DNA of 64,000 bases, taken from Choristoneura fumiferana (taxonomy: Eukaryota > Arthropoda > Insecta > Lepidoptera > Tortricidae). Position 1 is the first letter of the stretch; every line of letters starts with the position of its first letter. Positions 22,660-33,101 of the stretch are shown in pieces. The position numbers were made by a program, and so were the translations under genes. Location of the stretch: NCBI RefSeq assembly GCF_025370935.1, contig NC_133482.1, forward strand, positions 15,981,269 through 16,045,268. The letters run 5' to 3'. Under the pieces are notes generated by a model. It had not been told where the DNA came from, made no database searches, and was given only the letters and a program-made list of their open reading frames with translations.

Positions 22660-25600
22660 GTAACGTCTACACTGGCTGGGTCTGCCCGAGCAATACTAGT
22701 ATATTTCCCGATCTGATATTACCTGTGTACTCTTTAGCTATTTTAAATACGTACCCGTTTGTTATCAGATTGAAAGAACAGAGACGCGCCCAATATGGTT
22801 CGTTTTCGACGGCATGGGCACACAATGGCCTGGAATGGGGCAAAGCTTGATGCGACTGCCTGCCTTTGCAGCTAGTATAGCGCGCTCGGCAGCAGCACTT
22901 CGTCCATTAGGCTTTGACCTCCTGCACGTTCTGACCGAAGCTTCTGAGGCCGCTTTAGACTATGTAATTAATTCGATGGTATCAGTCACGGCCGTCCAAG
23001 TTGCGTTGGTCGACGTGCTGAAAGAAGTAGGCGTGCGTCCTGATGGGATCGTGGGCCTTTCTGTTGGCGAAAATGGTGAGTTTATCACTTCAAACCAGCA
23101 GAGAATTATTTTCGTGGTTTTATGTAGTCCGTTACATTTTGATTTTATTTTCTTTGTCATCTATGAATATGTCTTAAAACGCCTGTCTTTTTGACATTAT
23201 GAGCAGGTTGTGCATACGCAGACGACTGCTTAACAGCAGAACAAGCAGTACTCTGCACGTACTGGCGCGCGCGCAGCATAGCGGAAGCGGCGCTGCCGCC
23301 GGGTGCGATGGCCGCCGTGGGGCTGACGTGGGAAGAGGCCGCGCGTCGCTGCCCACCCGACGTGTTCCCTAGCTGCCACATCTTCACAGAAAGTGTCACG
23401 GTGAGATGCCAATAGAGGCGGGTTCCTGAAACAAGCGTAAGTGGCGCCAGTAATGGTTACAGGATACGTACAAAGCCCACCTTAACTTATCTGTTTACCG
23501 GATGAAAAATATTCTATATCAAAGATCTTTTTGTGTTACTTAAAATATTGAAAACTAGCTTTTGCCTGCAATTTTACCTTGTGCGTAAAATACATACAAA
23601 TTTACGTTCACTCTATACTGACCTTATGTCCACAGCGCACGCAATAATTTGTATCAATATCCTAGTTGCCCACCTGAATCAAACGTACAAAACTCGCATT
23701 AGTACTTCCATAATTATCTTTCAAATCTTACTTGTACAGTACACTTTATACTGTAAGTTGTTCATTACCACTACGTCTTTCCGTAGGTATCTGGTGCACT
23801 AGATTCCGTGAAGGAATTCGTTGCCAAACTCAAAACCGAGCATGTGTTCGTTAGCAACGTCAACAGCTCTGGCATAGCTTTTCACACCAAGTACGTCGCA
23901 GCTTCAGTGCAGCAAATGCGCACCAAATTGCTGGAGATTATACCGAAACCGCGCGCGCGCAGCTCGCGCTGGATCTCCTCGTCGCTGGGTCCAGATCATC
24001 AAGACTCAGAATGGGGTGAGTTAAAGCATGAAGTGAAGACTTTTGTAGCGGAAATATTCAAAAATTCTTGAAAAAAAATTAAATAAGTCTAGTGATCTAG
24101 AATCTATTAAGTAACTTAAAATTGGACGTGACTGTTGCAGGCAAGCTGTGCAGCGCGGAATACCAAATCCACAATCTGTTATCACCAGTGCTGTTTGCCG
24201 ACGCACTACGAGCGGTACCGGAGCATGCTATAGTAGTGGAAATAGCACCACACGCGTGGTTATACCCTGTATTACGGCGGGCGCTACCATCCGCCAAGCA
24301 CGTGCCTTTAGTACGACGAGAGCATCCAGACCCGCTGTCGCATCTCCTGCAGGCATTGGGCCGGCTGTACACTGCGGGCGCGCAGCCACGCGTGTCATCG
24401 CTGTACCCACCAGTATCATGGCCTGTATCGCGCGGTACGCCAACGCTCGCTTCAGCCATCGAATGGGACCATTCTACGGAGTGGTTGGTGGCTAATTACA
24501 AGTCGGCACCGCGTACTGGCGAGAGCGTAATCGAGTTCAATCTTGGCAAGCCGGACCAAGCTTTTCTAGATGGGTACAATATTGATGGATGCGTTCTCTT
24601 CCCTGGTGCTGGTTACCTGGTAAGTGGCTGTGAAGATATTTTTGATAACCTAATTAACAGATGTTCACTATCATTACACTAATGCTAATGATTATATTTG
24701 ATTGATACGAGTATTGCATGCTAAGTAACTGCCCGCTCTTATAAGAGATATGTGACAAATGACCAGTCATAAGAAGTGTTCAAAGACTTTTATAAATTAT
24801 AATAACATTCTGGGATGATCGCTGCGGTTAGTATTGGACATATTTTTACGTTCGTCATATTATGACAAGCTTTGCGTTGAACCATTTAGTCAGCTTTAGA
24901 TAGAAGCGAACCTCCTTCGCGGATTCGAGCATGGGGGTTGCTTTTATCTGGCCTGTAATAAGCGATTATATTGCCCAACAGACGATGGTGTGGCATACGG
25001 TGGCTAAGGTCAACAACTTAAACATGGAAGAGGTAGCCGTGGTCCTGGAGGACATCCAGTTTCGGCGTGCCACCATCGTGCCCCGAGACGCACCGCTTCG
25101 CTTCCTCGTCACGCTACTAAGCAACAGTGGGAACTTCGAAGTATGTGAGGGTGGAGATGTCGTAGCGACCGGTCGCGCGCGCCTTGTGACTGATCCTGCT
25201 GCCGAGCGCTTGCCTGTCGCCTTGCTCGGCAATGACGCACTTGTGGAAGACATACCGTCGCTCGACGCGGACGACGTTTATAAAGAGCTACGTCTACGGG
25301 GTTACAATTACCAGGGTGTGTTTCGTGGTGTCCTTCAATCAAATTCCAATGTCACGGTAGGCCTGCTTAGCTGGCAGAACAACTGGATTTCATTTATAGA
25401 CAGCATGCTGCAGTTTGAAATCATAGCTGAGAACACGCGCGAATCGAAGGTGCTTACGCGTATACAGCGTGTGCTCATCGACCCAACAGCACAAAAAGAA
25501 GCCGTAGCTGCGGCAACTAGCGGTGGTAACTTGCCTATACGCCGGTACAAGGATCTGTTCGTAACTATTGCTGGCGGCGTGGAACTGCGTGGAATCAAAA

Positions 25601-28600
25601 GTTCGTTAGCACCACACCGCACTAACGATCAGGCTGCACCTAAGTTAGAGAAATACGAGTTTATACCGCTAGACAACACATGCGGCGCTTCTGTAGATGC
25701 CACTCTCTCTAAGTGCAGTGCACTCATCGTCGCACTACAGTTGGTTTTTGAAAACAGCAACACTCGGCGTCTTGGAGTGGCAGAGGTCGCGCTGGGCCGG
25801 CCCGCTAGTGACCTGCTGCTGCCACTCGTGCTGCCAATACTGGACTCCGAGCCGCAGGTTCGCGTCGAGGCGAGCCTGGCTGCGGGCCCTAACGCCGCTG
25901 ACTACGCCGCCACTCTAAACCTACTTAGAGTAAAGGTACTTGCAAAACACATCTCCGGCGCAGTGTGTGCCATTAAAGAAATTATTACATTATGGACATT
26001 TAATCTCTCGCTCTGGTCTTTAAGTTTTTTTTACCTTAGCACAAAAACTGCTAACAATGCGAGCTTTGGGAGAGGGAAAAGTCTAAATACGCTTTAGGAT
26101 TGCTGTAACCAGCGACGTGATGGAAAGAAAGAAAGAAAATCATTTATTTATAACAGCAGTTACACATGCACAGGTTACACACACATACACAGGTACAAGT
26201 TATACATGTGATTTTGTCTTTTTAGGTATTAAATAAGGAGTTGCCGGACTTGAAATACCAGTTGGTGCTTGGTGCGAACGTTTTGGTGCGACACGATGCA
26301 GGGGTACTTCGCGAGCTTACTACAATGTTAGACGCACATGGACATGTACTGTTGGAGGAGCCCCCATATGCATTGGATAACCCAGGCGCAGCCGCGGTAC
26401 TGGAAGGCGCTGGCTTGGTTGCAGTAGCACGGCAGCGCTCGGTGGCTTGCGAATACGTGCTACTCCGTCGCCCCTCCGCGCTTCCCGCCACACACATCAT
26501 TCTAGAAGTACGTGATGATGATTTCGCGTGGATAGAAGCGCTGCGCGATGCCATGAAGCGCGCCGAGAGCGAGGAGTTGCGTGTATATGTGTGGTCACGC
26601 GATGCAGCCAGTGGCGTGCTCGGTCTGGGTACGTGCCTGCGCCGCGAGGTAGGCGGTGATAAGATGCGAGTTTACTATCTGCCCAACGCCAAGGATGTTT
26701 TTGACCCCGCCGCACCCGCCTACTACGCACAAGTTCAACTAGACCTTACATTCAACGTACTAAGGGCTGGAATTTGGGGTACTTACCGCCACTTGCGGCT
26801 TGAAGACCCAGCTAACAGACAGGTCCAGGTAAGATTGATTCCCCTCAGAACTGTTTCCTTTATCGCTTTTGCCATTTAATGATTTTCTTTTTTCTAGATG
26901 GAGCATGCATATGTCGACATTTTGACACGCGGCGATTTATCATCGCTACGCTGGATACAGAGTGACCTTCAGTACGCGACCACAGCGCCACAAGCGGCGC
27001 CCTCCAACCTATGCCATGTTTACTATGCACCTCTTAACTTTCGTGACATAATGGTAGCCACTGGAAAACTGCCGCTTGACTCATTGCCTGGCAATCTCGC
27101 GGGTCAGGTGAATGCTGTCTTCCCACCCAGTTTTTCGCTCTTTTAATACTTGTAGTATAGCACACCAAATGATCTCTTTGTATCGCAGGAATGCATCCTG
27201 GGAATAGAGTTCAGCGGGCGTCTCTCATCAGGCAAGCATGTGATGGGCATGGTGGCAGCAAAGGGTCTTGCTACTACTGTGCTCGCTGACGAGGGCTTTA
27301 TGTGGGATGTGCCAGCTGATTGGTCACTGAAAGAAGCAGCTACGGTTCCAGTGGCATACGCGACGGCGTATTACGCGTTAGCGGTGCGCGGAAACATGAA
27401 GCGCGGTGACACCGTGCTAGTGCACGCGGGCGCGGGCGGTGTCGGGCAAGCCGCCATTTCTATTGCACTGCACGCCGGCTGCACTGTATACACGACCGTA
27501 GGCTCGCCTGCGAAGCGAGCTTTTCTACGCGACCGTTATCCAGCGCTTCCCGATGAGCATATTGGCAACTCACGCGACTGCAGCTTTGAGCAGCTAGTGC
27601 TACAACGCACGCGCGGTCGAGGTGTCGACATGGTACTTAACTCACTGGCCGGTGACCAGTTGCAAGCCTCACTGCGCTGTTTGGCGGAAGGCGGCCGCTT
27701 TTTAGAGATTGGTAAAGTAGATCTTAGTGCTGGTTCACTACTGAGTATGGCTGTACTGCTTAAAAATACCACAGTACATGGGATTCTTCTGGATGCGCTG
27801 TTGGGTGGAAGTCAAAATAACCATGAGAAAGTAGCAGTTGTGCGTTGTGTTTCTGAGGGAATCATCAATGGTGCTGTTCGTCCACTGCCTGCAATCGAAT
27901 ACGCGGATTTTCAGCTCGAACAGGCTTTTAGGTGAAAATTTTGTATTTTTTTATAATTGAATTACTCAATCGTACAATCTTCAGATTTGATTTTCATCTG
28001 AAAATTGTTTTAGGTATATGGCAACTGGCAAGCATATTGGCAAGGTGCTTATTCGTATCCGTGATGAAGAGAGCAGCGGGCACCCGCCGCCGCCGTGCCT
28101 GCTGCCGGCGCTGCCGCGCACTTACATGCACCCCGCTAAGAGTTGCGTGCTGGTGGGTGAGTGTCATCTTGTAATTAATCATAATAAATCGTAAAATTTT
28201 TACAAGCTTTTATTTAGTTCCACTTGTCTCGTTGTCTATCTGTCTGTCTGTAATCAAATCTTGCAAGTTAAATTTGACCTACTTCTAGTAGAAAAATGGA
28301 CTTGAAATTTGGAATAATTATGTAAATCGCGTGACAATACAATAATCTTGGAGTGACATCCTGGTAGTCCAGCCAGGATCGCCTCCGCAGGGCGGAACTC
28401 TTCAACGGTTAATAGCATCGACTTGAAATTTGGTATGCAAATGTAGTTTGGGTGATAATGCAAGTACAGTAAACAAAAAGTACAGTCAGCAAAAAAATTG
28501 TTATCAAAGTGAAATTTTTATGCTTAGGTTTTATATTTAAATCATCTCATTCGAGACTTGGCACGTTGTTTATAGCGTACTAGCAGTTTCCCGCGACTCC

Positions 28601-31600
28601 GTCTGCGTAGAATTCGCTTATCGCTATCTATAGGATAAAAAGTAGCGTATGTTCTTACTCATGACTACAACTATCTCCATACCGAATTTCGTCTAAATCG
28701 GTTCAGCGGTTGAAGGGTAAAAAAGTAACAGACATACAGAGCTACTTTCACATTTATAATATCAAAGTAAGAATTTTTGGAAGGATTTTATATTTGTTTG
28801 CAGGCGGTCTAGGCGGCTTCGGGCTTGAGCTAGGCGATTGGCTAATAAAACGAGGTGCGCGTACGCTCGTGTTCAACTCTCGCAGCGGCGTACGTACCGG
28901 CTACCAGGCCTGGTGCATTCGCAGGTACCTCACATCCACATTTTTGTGTACCTAACAACAAAGGCTTCTTCTCTTGAAACGAAAAGAAAAAACGATTGTG
29001 CAAAAAGGAATCATCAAATTTAATGCCATCCATCCATCCATCCCTCCATCCATCCATCCATCCATCACTCAGAGGGCTATGGAGAGGGCTATGCTCAGGG
29101 GTTAAAATGATGATATCCGCAGTAGAACTAAGATTACCGACATAGCTCGAAGATTTCGAAACTGAAGTGGCAGTGGGCGGGGCACATTGCTCGCAGGACT
29201 GATGGCCGATGGGGTCAGAAGGTTCTCGAATGTCGTCCGCAGACCGGGAGACGAGCTGTCGGTAGGCCTCCAACAAGATGGCGCGACGACCTGGTTAAGA
29301 TCGCGGGATCGCGGTGGATGCGGAAAGCACAAGATCGGTCTGAGTGGAGAGCCTTGGGGAGGCCTATGTCCAGCAGTGGACGTCTTTCGGCTGACATGAT
29401 GATGATGATGAATGGCATCCATCGGCAGTCGCTAAACCAGAGCTAATCTGAATGCGTCACCGGGCCAGGTGACTGGTCATATCAGTCGTGATGTCTACCT
29501 TTAAACAAAGAGGCCTCCCCCATATACCTCCAGTTGCTTCGATTGGGAACGGGCTGCAATCACCATGAACTCGTGGCTTTAACCAGGTCATCCATCCATC
29601 TCGTTGGTGGGCGTCCTACGCTGCGCTTGCCGATCTGCGGTCTCCATTTGAGAACTTTTCGGCCCCAAAAGGCCGTTCTCCGTGCTATATGACCTGCCCA
29701 TTGCCACGTCAACGAGCTAACTCGCTTGGCTATGTCGGTTACCCTCGTTCAAAAAGTCAAAGTCAAAATATCTTTATTCAATTTAGGCTATAACAAGCAC
29801 TTATGAATGTCTAAAAAAATCTACTACCGGTTCGGAAAAACCTCTGTTGAGAAGAATCCGGCAAGAAACTCAACGAGGTTCTTCTACGTATCTCCTCATT
29901 TCCGATTCGATCCGGTAGAACCCCAAGCATAGCCCTCCCCATAGCTCGCTGAACAACTCTGAGCTTAATACCTTGCAGGAAGAGGAATTTTTAACACGAG
30001 CTCGGTTTCTTTGAGTAGGATTGTGCTTGTTTATCTTATCATATCTCACAGACGGTAGATTTCAGAGACAATGATGGTGCGGTCACTGGTATCGCGTGTT
30101 TGTGTTTACAGATGGCGTGAAAAAGGCATACGAGTAGACGTGTCAACTTCAGACGTGACTACTGTAGCTGGTGCGCGCGCGCTGCTGGAAGACGCGACGC
30201 ATGCGGCGCCCGTCGGTGCTATTTTCAACCTGGCTGCTGTATGGCACGATGCTTTTCTTGAGAATTTGACACCAGAAACTTTTCAAGCTGTCGCGAAACC
30301 AAAAATAAATGGTTAGTTGCTGGGTAATAAATACATAATAACTTAATTGCCCTCATTTGCCTGGCCTGTATATGGGGGAAGCCTACGTCCAACAGTGGAC
30401 GTCCTACGGCTGATATGATGATAATGAACTGGGAAAAAATGGTTCTCATAAAATTATCAACCGCATAAAGGAGCGGCCACACCGCTGCTTAAAAAACAGT
30501 GGCGGTACGAAATCGCAGTGACGCATCGTGTGCGCACCATTTTTTTCCTGCTTTCCACACCGCTGCTTAAAATACGCAAACGCGATGCGTAATCCCGTTG
30601 CCGGAAACGTCAAGACTTTTGTTCGGTAAAGTCCTGACGTTTACGGCACATCACTGCGATTCCGTATTTTAAGCAGCAGCGTGGAGAGCATGCGATAAAA
30701 ATGGTGCGCATATGGTGCGTCACTGCGATTCCATGCCGTCACCGTTTTTTAAGCAGCGGTTTGGCCGCAGCTTAATTTTGAATTCTTACCAAATCCCTAT
30801 TTTTATTGCAAGAGGATTCTTTTGTTTGTAAATTTAGAATTTACTACTTAAGTTGATCTAAAAATGCCTTATGCTTAATATTTAACTACCTAATAGTTCT
30901 AATTTAGATACCTTTATGATACGAGTGTAACGCACAATCTCAAGTGATTTTTGTTCTAGGCACTTTCGCGCTTGATATGGCATCTCGCGACCTAGCACCA
31001 CAACTGGACTACTTTGTGGTCTTCTCATCCGTAGCATGCGGGCGTGGGAGTCTTGGCCAGAGTAACTATGGACTTGCCAATAGCGCCATGGAGCGGCTCT
31101 GCGAGCAGCGGCAAGCTGATGGTCTGCCGACGCTGGCTGTGCAATGGGGCGTCATTGGAGATGTCGGGATAGTTGCCAGGACGCATGGTGCTTCTGATAT
31201 TGTATTGGGTGATACTGTGCCGCAGCGTATAGCTTCGTGTCTGACCACACTTGGTACCTTGATGACTCTGCCACATGCTGTCACTGCTGCTATGGTAGTG
31301 GCAGATAAATGCCCCTCGCAAAAGAAACCATCGCAAGACCTTGTTCGCGTCATCGCGAATATCCTCGGTAAGCTAAAGTTTTTTCTGCTATGTTTCCATG
31401 CCTCATAATGTTTTTTCATTGGGTCTCAACTTATTCGTTTCATCCTCAGAGTAACATAACCGCGGTTCACCCCGCTACCAGATGTGAGACTCTGAGAAAT
31501 ATTTTATCGTTCATTGATATGATCCTCCGCAAAGTAACTCCTGATTCAATAAATTATAATATTATTCTTCCCATTTTTATTATTCTTGTAATGATTGACC

Positions 31601-32406
31601 TTATCATAGTTTATTTATTTATTTATATGTTGCTGTTTATCCCACTGCCTATATTTATTTTAGACTCGTATTATTTGTAGGTACGATATATGTGTATGTG
31701 TAGATGTATTTTTGCCGAGTTTAAATATTCTGATCTGTGGTTGATGCACTACCTGATGTAAACTAGTCCCTCCATCTTTTTGTAAAAAAGGTTGCATGAA
31801 AGAGATCATAGAACATAGATGTCGCTAGTGCTGCTGCTTGAGTAGCAAAGTAGAAATAAGCAACCTGAGATATGTATGCATAGGAAAAATTCCTGTCCAG
31901 CAGTGGTGTAGGGGTTATAGCACGCAGCACGGGATGCAGAGGACCTGGGATCGATTCCCAGTGCTGGTCTCTTTTTCTGGTTTTTCTGTGCATCCATGTT
32001 TCAGTTTGTATTTTCGAGATGGGGTAAAAGAGATCGCTCTTAAGCGATAAGGCCGCCTATTGCTTACCTTGTAATTTTCTCTCTGTGCACCTGTTTTCTG
32101 TATCGCTTACTACTTATTTCTGGTGTACAATAAAGAGTCATTGTATTGTATTGTATTGTATTGTATTGGTTTGTATTGTATTGTATTATATAGAGATCCA
32201 TGTTTGCAGGCATCAAAGATCCCAGCAAGGTATCAGACGGAACCACTTTTTTGGAGCTAGGCGTGGACTCGCTAATGGGTGGTGAAATCGAACGGACCCT
32301 GGAACGAGGATACGCCCTGCTGCTGAGCGTGGAAGAGATTCGAGGACTAACGTTTGGCAAGCTGCGAAGTATAGATGCCGGAGCGCCGAAGCCTTGTATC
32401 ATCTAA
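20520..32406 (+). CDS. FAS-like megasynthase, copy A (16 exons, no thioesterase)
   Basis: A multifunctional cytosolic enzyme of the animal fatty acid synthase type, which builds acyl chains from malonyl-CoA on its own carrier protein. Coding exons: 20520-20664, 21245-22239, 22327-22659, 22769-23075, 23207-23400, 23787-24015, 24141-24619, 24982-25935, 26226-26828, 26898-27107, 27189-27931, 28014-28156, 28804-28924, 30112-30311, 30960-31367, 32210-32406. All introns are GT/AG, phases are consistent, and the joined frame is 2,086 codons plus stop. Domain order is KS, MAT, DH, pseudo-methyltransferase, ER, KR, ACP. Insect FAS proteins are usually about 2,400 residues because a thioesterase follows the ACP; here a stop comes right after the ACP. 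DH has Tyr for its catalytic His, and MAT has Leu before the Ser. The start ATG fits the family N-terminus ('VVLAGLSGRLPGS' at residues 12-24). Could be a functional FAS-derived polyketide-type enzyme or a paralogue in decay; open frames across all exons favour function. Confidence 0.93.
22769..24140 (+). CDS. FAS-A malonyl/acetyl transferase domain (exons 4-6)
   Basis: Loads acetyl and malonyl units from CoA onto the carrier protein. The domain starts at 'FVFDGMGTQWPGMG' and covers about residues 500-730. The nucleophile is S589 in 'GLSVGENG'; the family motif is GHSxG, so the residue before the Ser is Leu rather than His. The partner histidine is kept (H691 in 'SSGIAFHTKYV'), as is the Arg in 'TYWRARS', which normally binds the malonyl carboxylate. 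The 386-bp intron 5 and 125-bp intron 6 contain only short repeat fragments. Acyl transfer is still plausible because the Ser-His pair remains. Confidence 0.9.
24141..25935 (+). CDS. FAS-A dehydratase domain (exons 7-8), catalytic His replaced
   Basis: In active FAS this double hot-dog domain removes water from the beta-hydroxyacyl intermediate, using a His in HxxxGxxxxP and an Asp in a DxxxQ/H motif. Here the first motif reads Y880-N-I-D-G884-C-V-L-F-P889: spacing, Gly and Pro are kept, but His is Tyr (codon tac, one transition from cac). The second motif is intact: D1034-S-M-L-Q1038. Copy B has the same Tyr, so it is not a local sequencing error. Exon 8 begins at 24,982 after 'caacag', which joins 'FPGAGYL' to 'TMVWHTVAK' in phase. 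The frame stays open past the exon 8 donor at 25,936 into the intron. Confidence 0.88.
26226..27107 (+). CDS. FAS-A pseudo-methyltransferase and ER N-terminus (exons 9-10)
   Basis: Exon 9 (residues 1213-1413) contains 'KYQLVLGANVLVRHDAG' and 'HGHVLLEE', which align with the late part of the methyltransferase fold kept without activity in animal FAS. The early fold, where the S-adenosylmethionine-binding glycine loop would sit, shows no such loop in exon 8. Exon 10 (residues 1414-1483) has 'VYYAPLNFRDIMVATGKLP', the start of the enoyl reductase substrate-side domain. Role: structural scaffold, then ER. Confidence 0.82.
27189..28013 (+). CDS. FAS-A enoyl reductase domain (exon 11)
   Basis: Residues 1484-1730: NADPH-dependent reductase of the medium-chain dehydrogenase family, which saturates the enoyl intermediate. 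The nucleotide-binding loop is clear at 1562-1570 ('HAGAGGVGQ'), followed by 'GRGVDMVLNSLAGDQLQASL' and 'FLEIGKVDLS', all typical and intact. With the DH His lost, this domain would receive no substrate unless dehydration still occurs or is supplied in trans; its good conservation is the strongest argument against simple decay. The exon ends at 27,931 with a split Arg codon. Confidence 0.9.
28014..31367 (+). CDS. FAS-A ketoreductase domain (exons 12-15)
   Basis: NADPH-dependent reduction of the beta-keto group. The cofactor loop is 'GGLGGFGLEL' at 1779-1788. The catalytic region has 'VVFSSVACGRG' (Ser 1908/1909) and 'QSNYGLANS' (Tyr 1922), with the preceding 'AVAKPKING' supplying Lys, so the domain looks active. 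The exons are small and spread over 3.4 kb, because introns 12, 13 and 14 (647, 1,187 and 648 bp) have gathered LINE fragments and a MITE. Confidence 0.9.
28575..28770 (+). repeat. Interspersed repeat in FAS-A intron 12
   Basis: The block from 'cagtttcccgcgactccgtc' to 'aaatcggttcagcggttgaa' and 'gtaacagacatacagag' is one of the commonest lepidopteran dispersed repeats. The same insertion is present, reversed, in FAS-B intron 12 (50,540-50,735), so it predates the split of the two copies. Confidence 0.6.
29026..29070 (+). repeat. (ccat)n microsatellite in FAS-A intron 13
   Basis: About ten tetranucleotide units with one interruption. The matching site in copy B (50,262-50,300) is contracted and interrupted, so the locus differs between copies. 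Confidence 0.85.
29100..29420 (+). pseudogene. RTE-type LINE C-terminus in FAS-A intron 13
   Basis: The readable frame includes 'VGRPPTRWRDDLVKIAGSRW' and ends EAYVQQWTSFG before a (gat)n tail at 29,398-29,411: the extreme C-terminus of a lepidopteran RTE endonuclease/reverse transcriptase. It is 5'-truncated and dead. The same insertion lies in copy B at 49,937-50,245, minus strand. Confidence 0.72.
29475..29752 (-). pseudogene. Second RTE LINE fragment, opposite strand, intron 13
   Basis: On the minus strand it contains the 'gcaagcgcagcgtaggacgc' block of the RTE C-terminus, with a decayed tail. A different LINE-like 3' end ('aaagtcaaagtcaaaatatc', 29,752-29,960) abuts it. Both are also present in copy B (about 49,380-49,860). 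Confidence 0.6.
30473..30768. mobile_element. MITE with long inverted ends in FAS-A intron 14
   Basis: The ends 'gcggccacaccgctgcttaa' and 'ttaagcagcggtttggccgc' are inverted repeats, and the complementarity extends about 70 bases inward with mismatches. The 296-bp element is nearly a hairpin. The same element sits in copy B at 48,561-48,856. A short RTE tail (30,372-30,425) lies just before it. Confidence 0.75.
31897..32190 (+). mobile_element. tRNA-like SINE with (ttgta)n tail in FAS-A intron 15
   Basis: tRNA-like head at 31,897-31,967 with A box 'tggtgtagggg', B box 'gatcgattccc' and complementary ends; then a body with 'tactacttatttctggtgta' and a (ttgta)n tail at 32,142-32,187, only 20 bases before the ACP exon. 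Same insertion in copy B (47,143-47,432). Confidence 0.62.
32210..32406 (+). CDS. FAS-A acyl carrier protein and C-terminus (exon 16)
   Basis: Residues 2022-2086. The phosphopantetheine attachment Ser is S2042 in 'LELGVDSLMGGEI', in normal context. The helix that follows and 'EEIRGLTFGKL' complete the ACP fold; then come only about 12 residues (ending PCII) and the stop TAA at 32,404-32,406. A canonical animal FAS would continue with a linker and a thioesterase of roughly 250 residues; no such sequence, in any frame, is seen in the next 700 bases. Product release must therefore use something else. Confidence 0.9.
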
Positions 32407-33101
32407 GAAACATATTGACCGACCCACTTAAGACATGCTACCTAAATGCGCGGCAGCGTGTCCGTCCAGCCAAGTTCATAAGAAGAGAACTGGCGACGCA
32501 GTGGCCGTGTGTTGCACAGACCATTTGGAGCCACTTCAGACTTCTACGTATCTCAACATCTATTAAAAAAATTAAATTTGGTTCATTTATTACAACTCTT
32601 AATGCTAGCTAGAACCCCAAGTTTCATAAAGATAAGATGAATTATATCTAATAGGTACCTTTAAACGAACAATTCTTGTATTAAATCTTGGAAACGGCTC
32701 CAACGATTTCGATGAAATTTGGTATGTAGGGGTTTTCGGGGATGACAAATCGATCTAGCTTGGTCTTGTCTCTGAGAAAACCTTATTTAACGAGTTTTAG
32801 CTCGAGCAAAGTTCGGCCGCCCAGGTACTTGGATTTTAAGACACAAACATCTAAAAACTGTGATTTTTCTGACTGACCTAACATCAAAAACCTAACCCGC
32901 TTCCTGTAGACCTAGCAAGTTGAATTTTAAGTTACTTGGAAGTGTTTTAGACCACTAGACTTGTTTTTAGGGTTTTTTCCTTTTTTAGTCTCTTTATGGT
33001 AGTCGGGTTTTTGTTTTAAATATAAATTTATATCTCATATTATGTAAAATGGGCTAATTATTAGCTTTCTTTTGAAAACCCATATTGTTACAATGCAATT
33101 T
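32407..33101 (+). other. FAS-A 3' flank: probable 3' UTR, then repeats
   Basis: Possible polyadenylation signals 'attaaa' occur at 32,562 and 32,571. No thioesterase-like frame is present. From about 32,690 the sequence is dispersed lepidopteran repeat ('ttcgatgaaatttggtatgt', then 'aacccgcttcctgtagacct' and 'gaccactagact'). Bases 32,900-33,100 resemble the diverged end of LTR copy 1 (6,018-6,240). Confidence 0.5.

Noticed and set aside
22960..24459. Several minus-strand frames opposite FAS exons
   Set aside because: Antisense shadows of GC-rich coding sequence; they break at the FAS introns.
24931..24981. ATG upstream of exon 8 as an alternative start
   Set aside because: The frame is open, but a good acceptor at 24,981 joins exon 7 in phase and restores the family sequence; the upstream part has no similarity to FAS.
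25936..26097. Extension of exon 8 past its donor
   Set aside because: The frame stays open by chance; 'aaag|gtact' joins exon 9 in phase and the extra residues do not fit the family.
29026..29070. Regular short repeats considered as a CRISPR-like array
   Set aside because: Simple tetranucleotide microsatellite in an intron of an animal gene; no spacers.
32394..32612. 72-codon frame after the ACP as a possible remnant thioesterase
   Set aside because: No Ser-containing GxSxG motif, wrong frame, and no similarity to a thioesterase that I can see.
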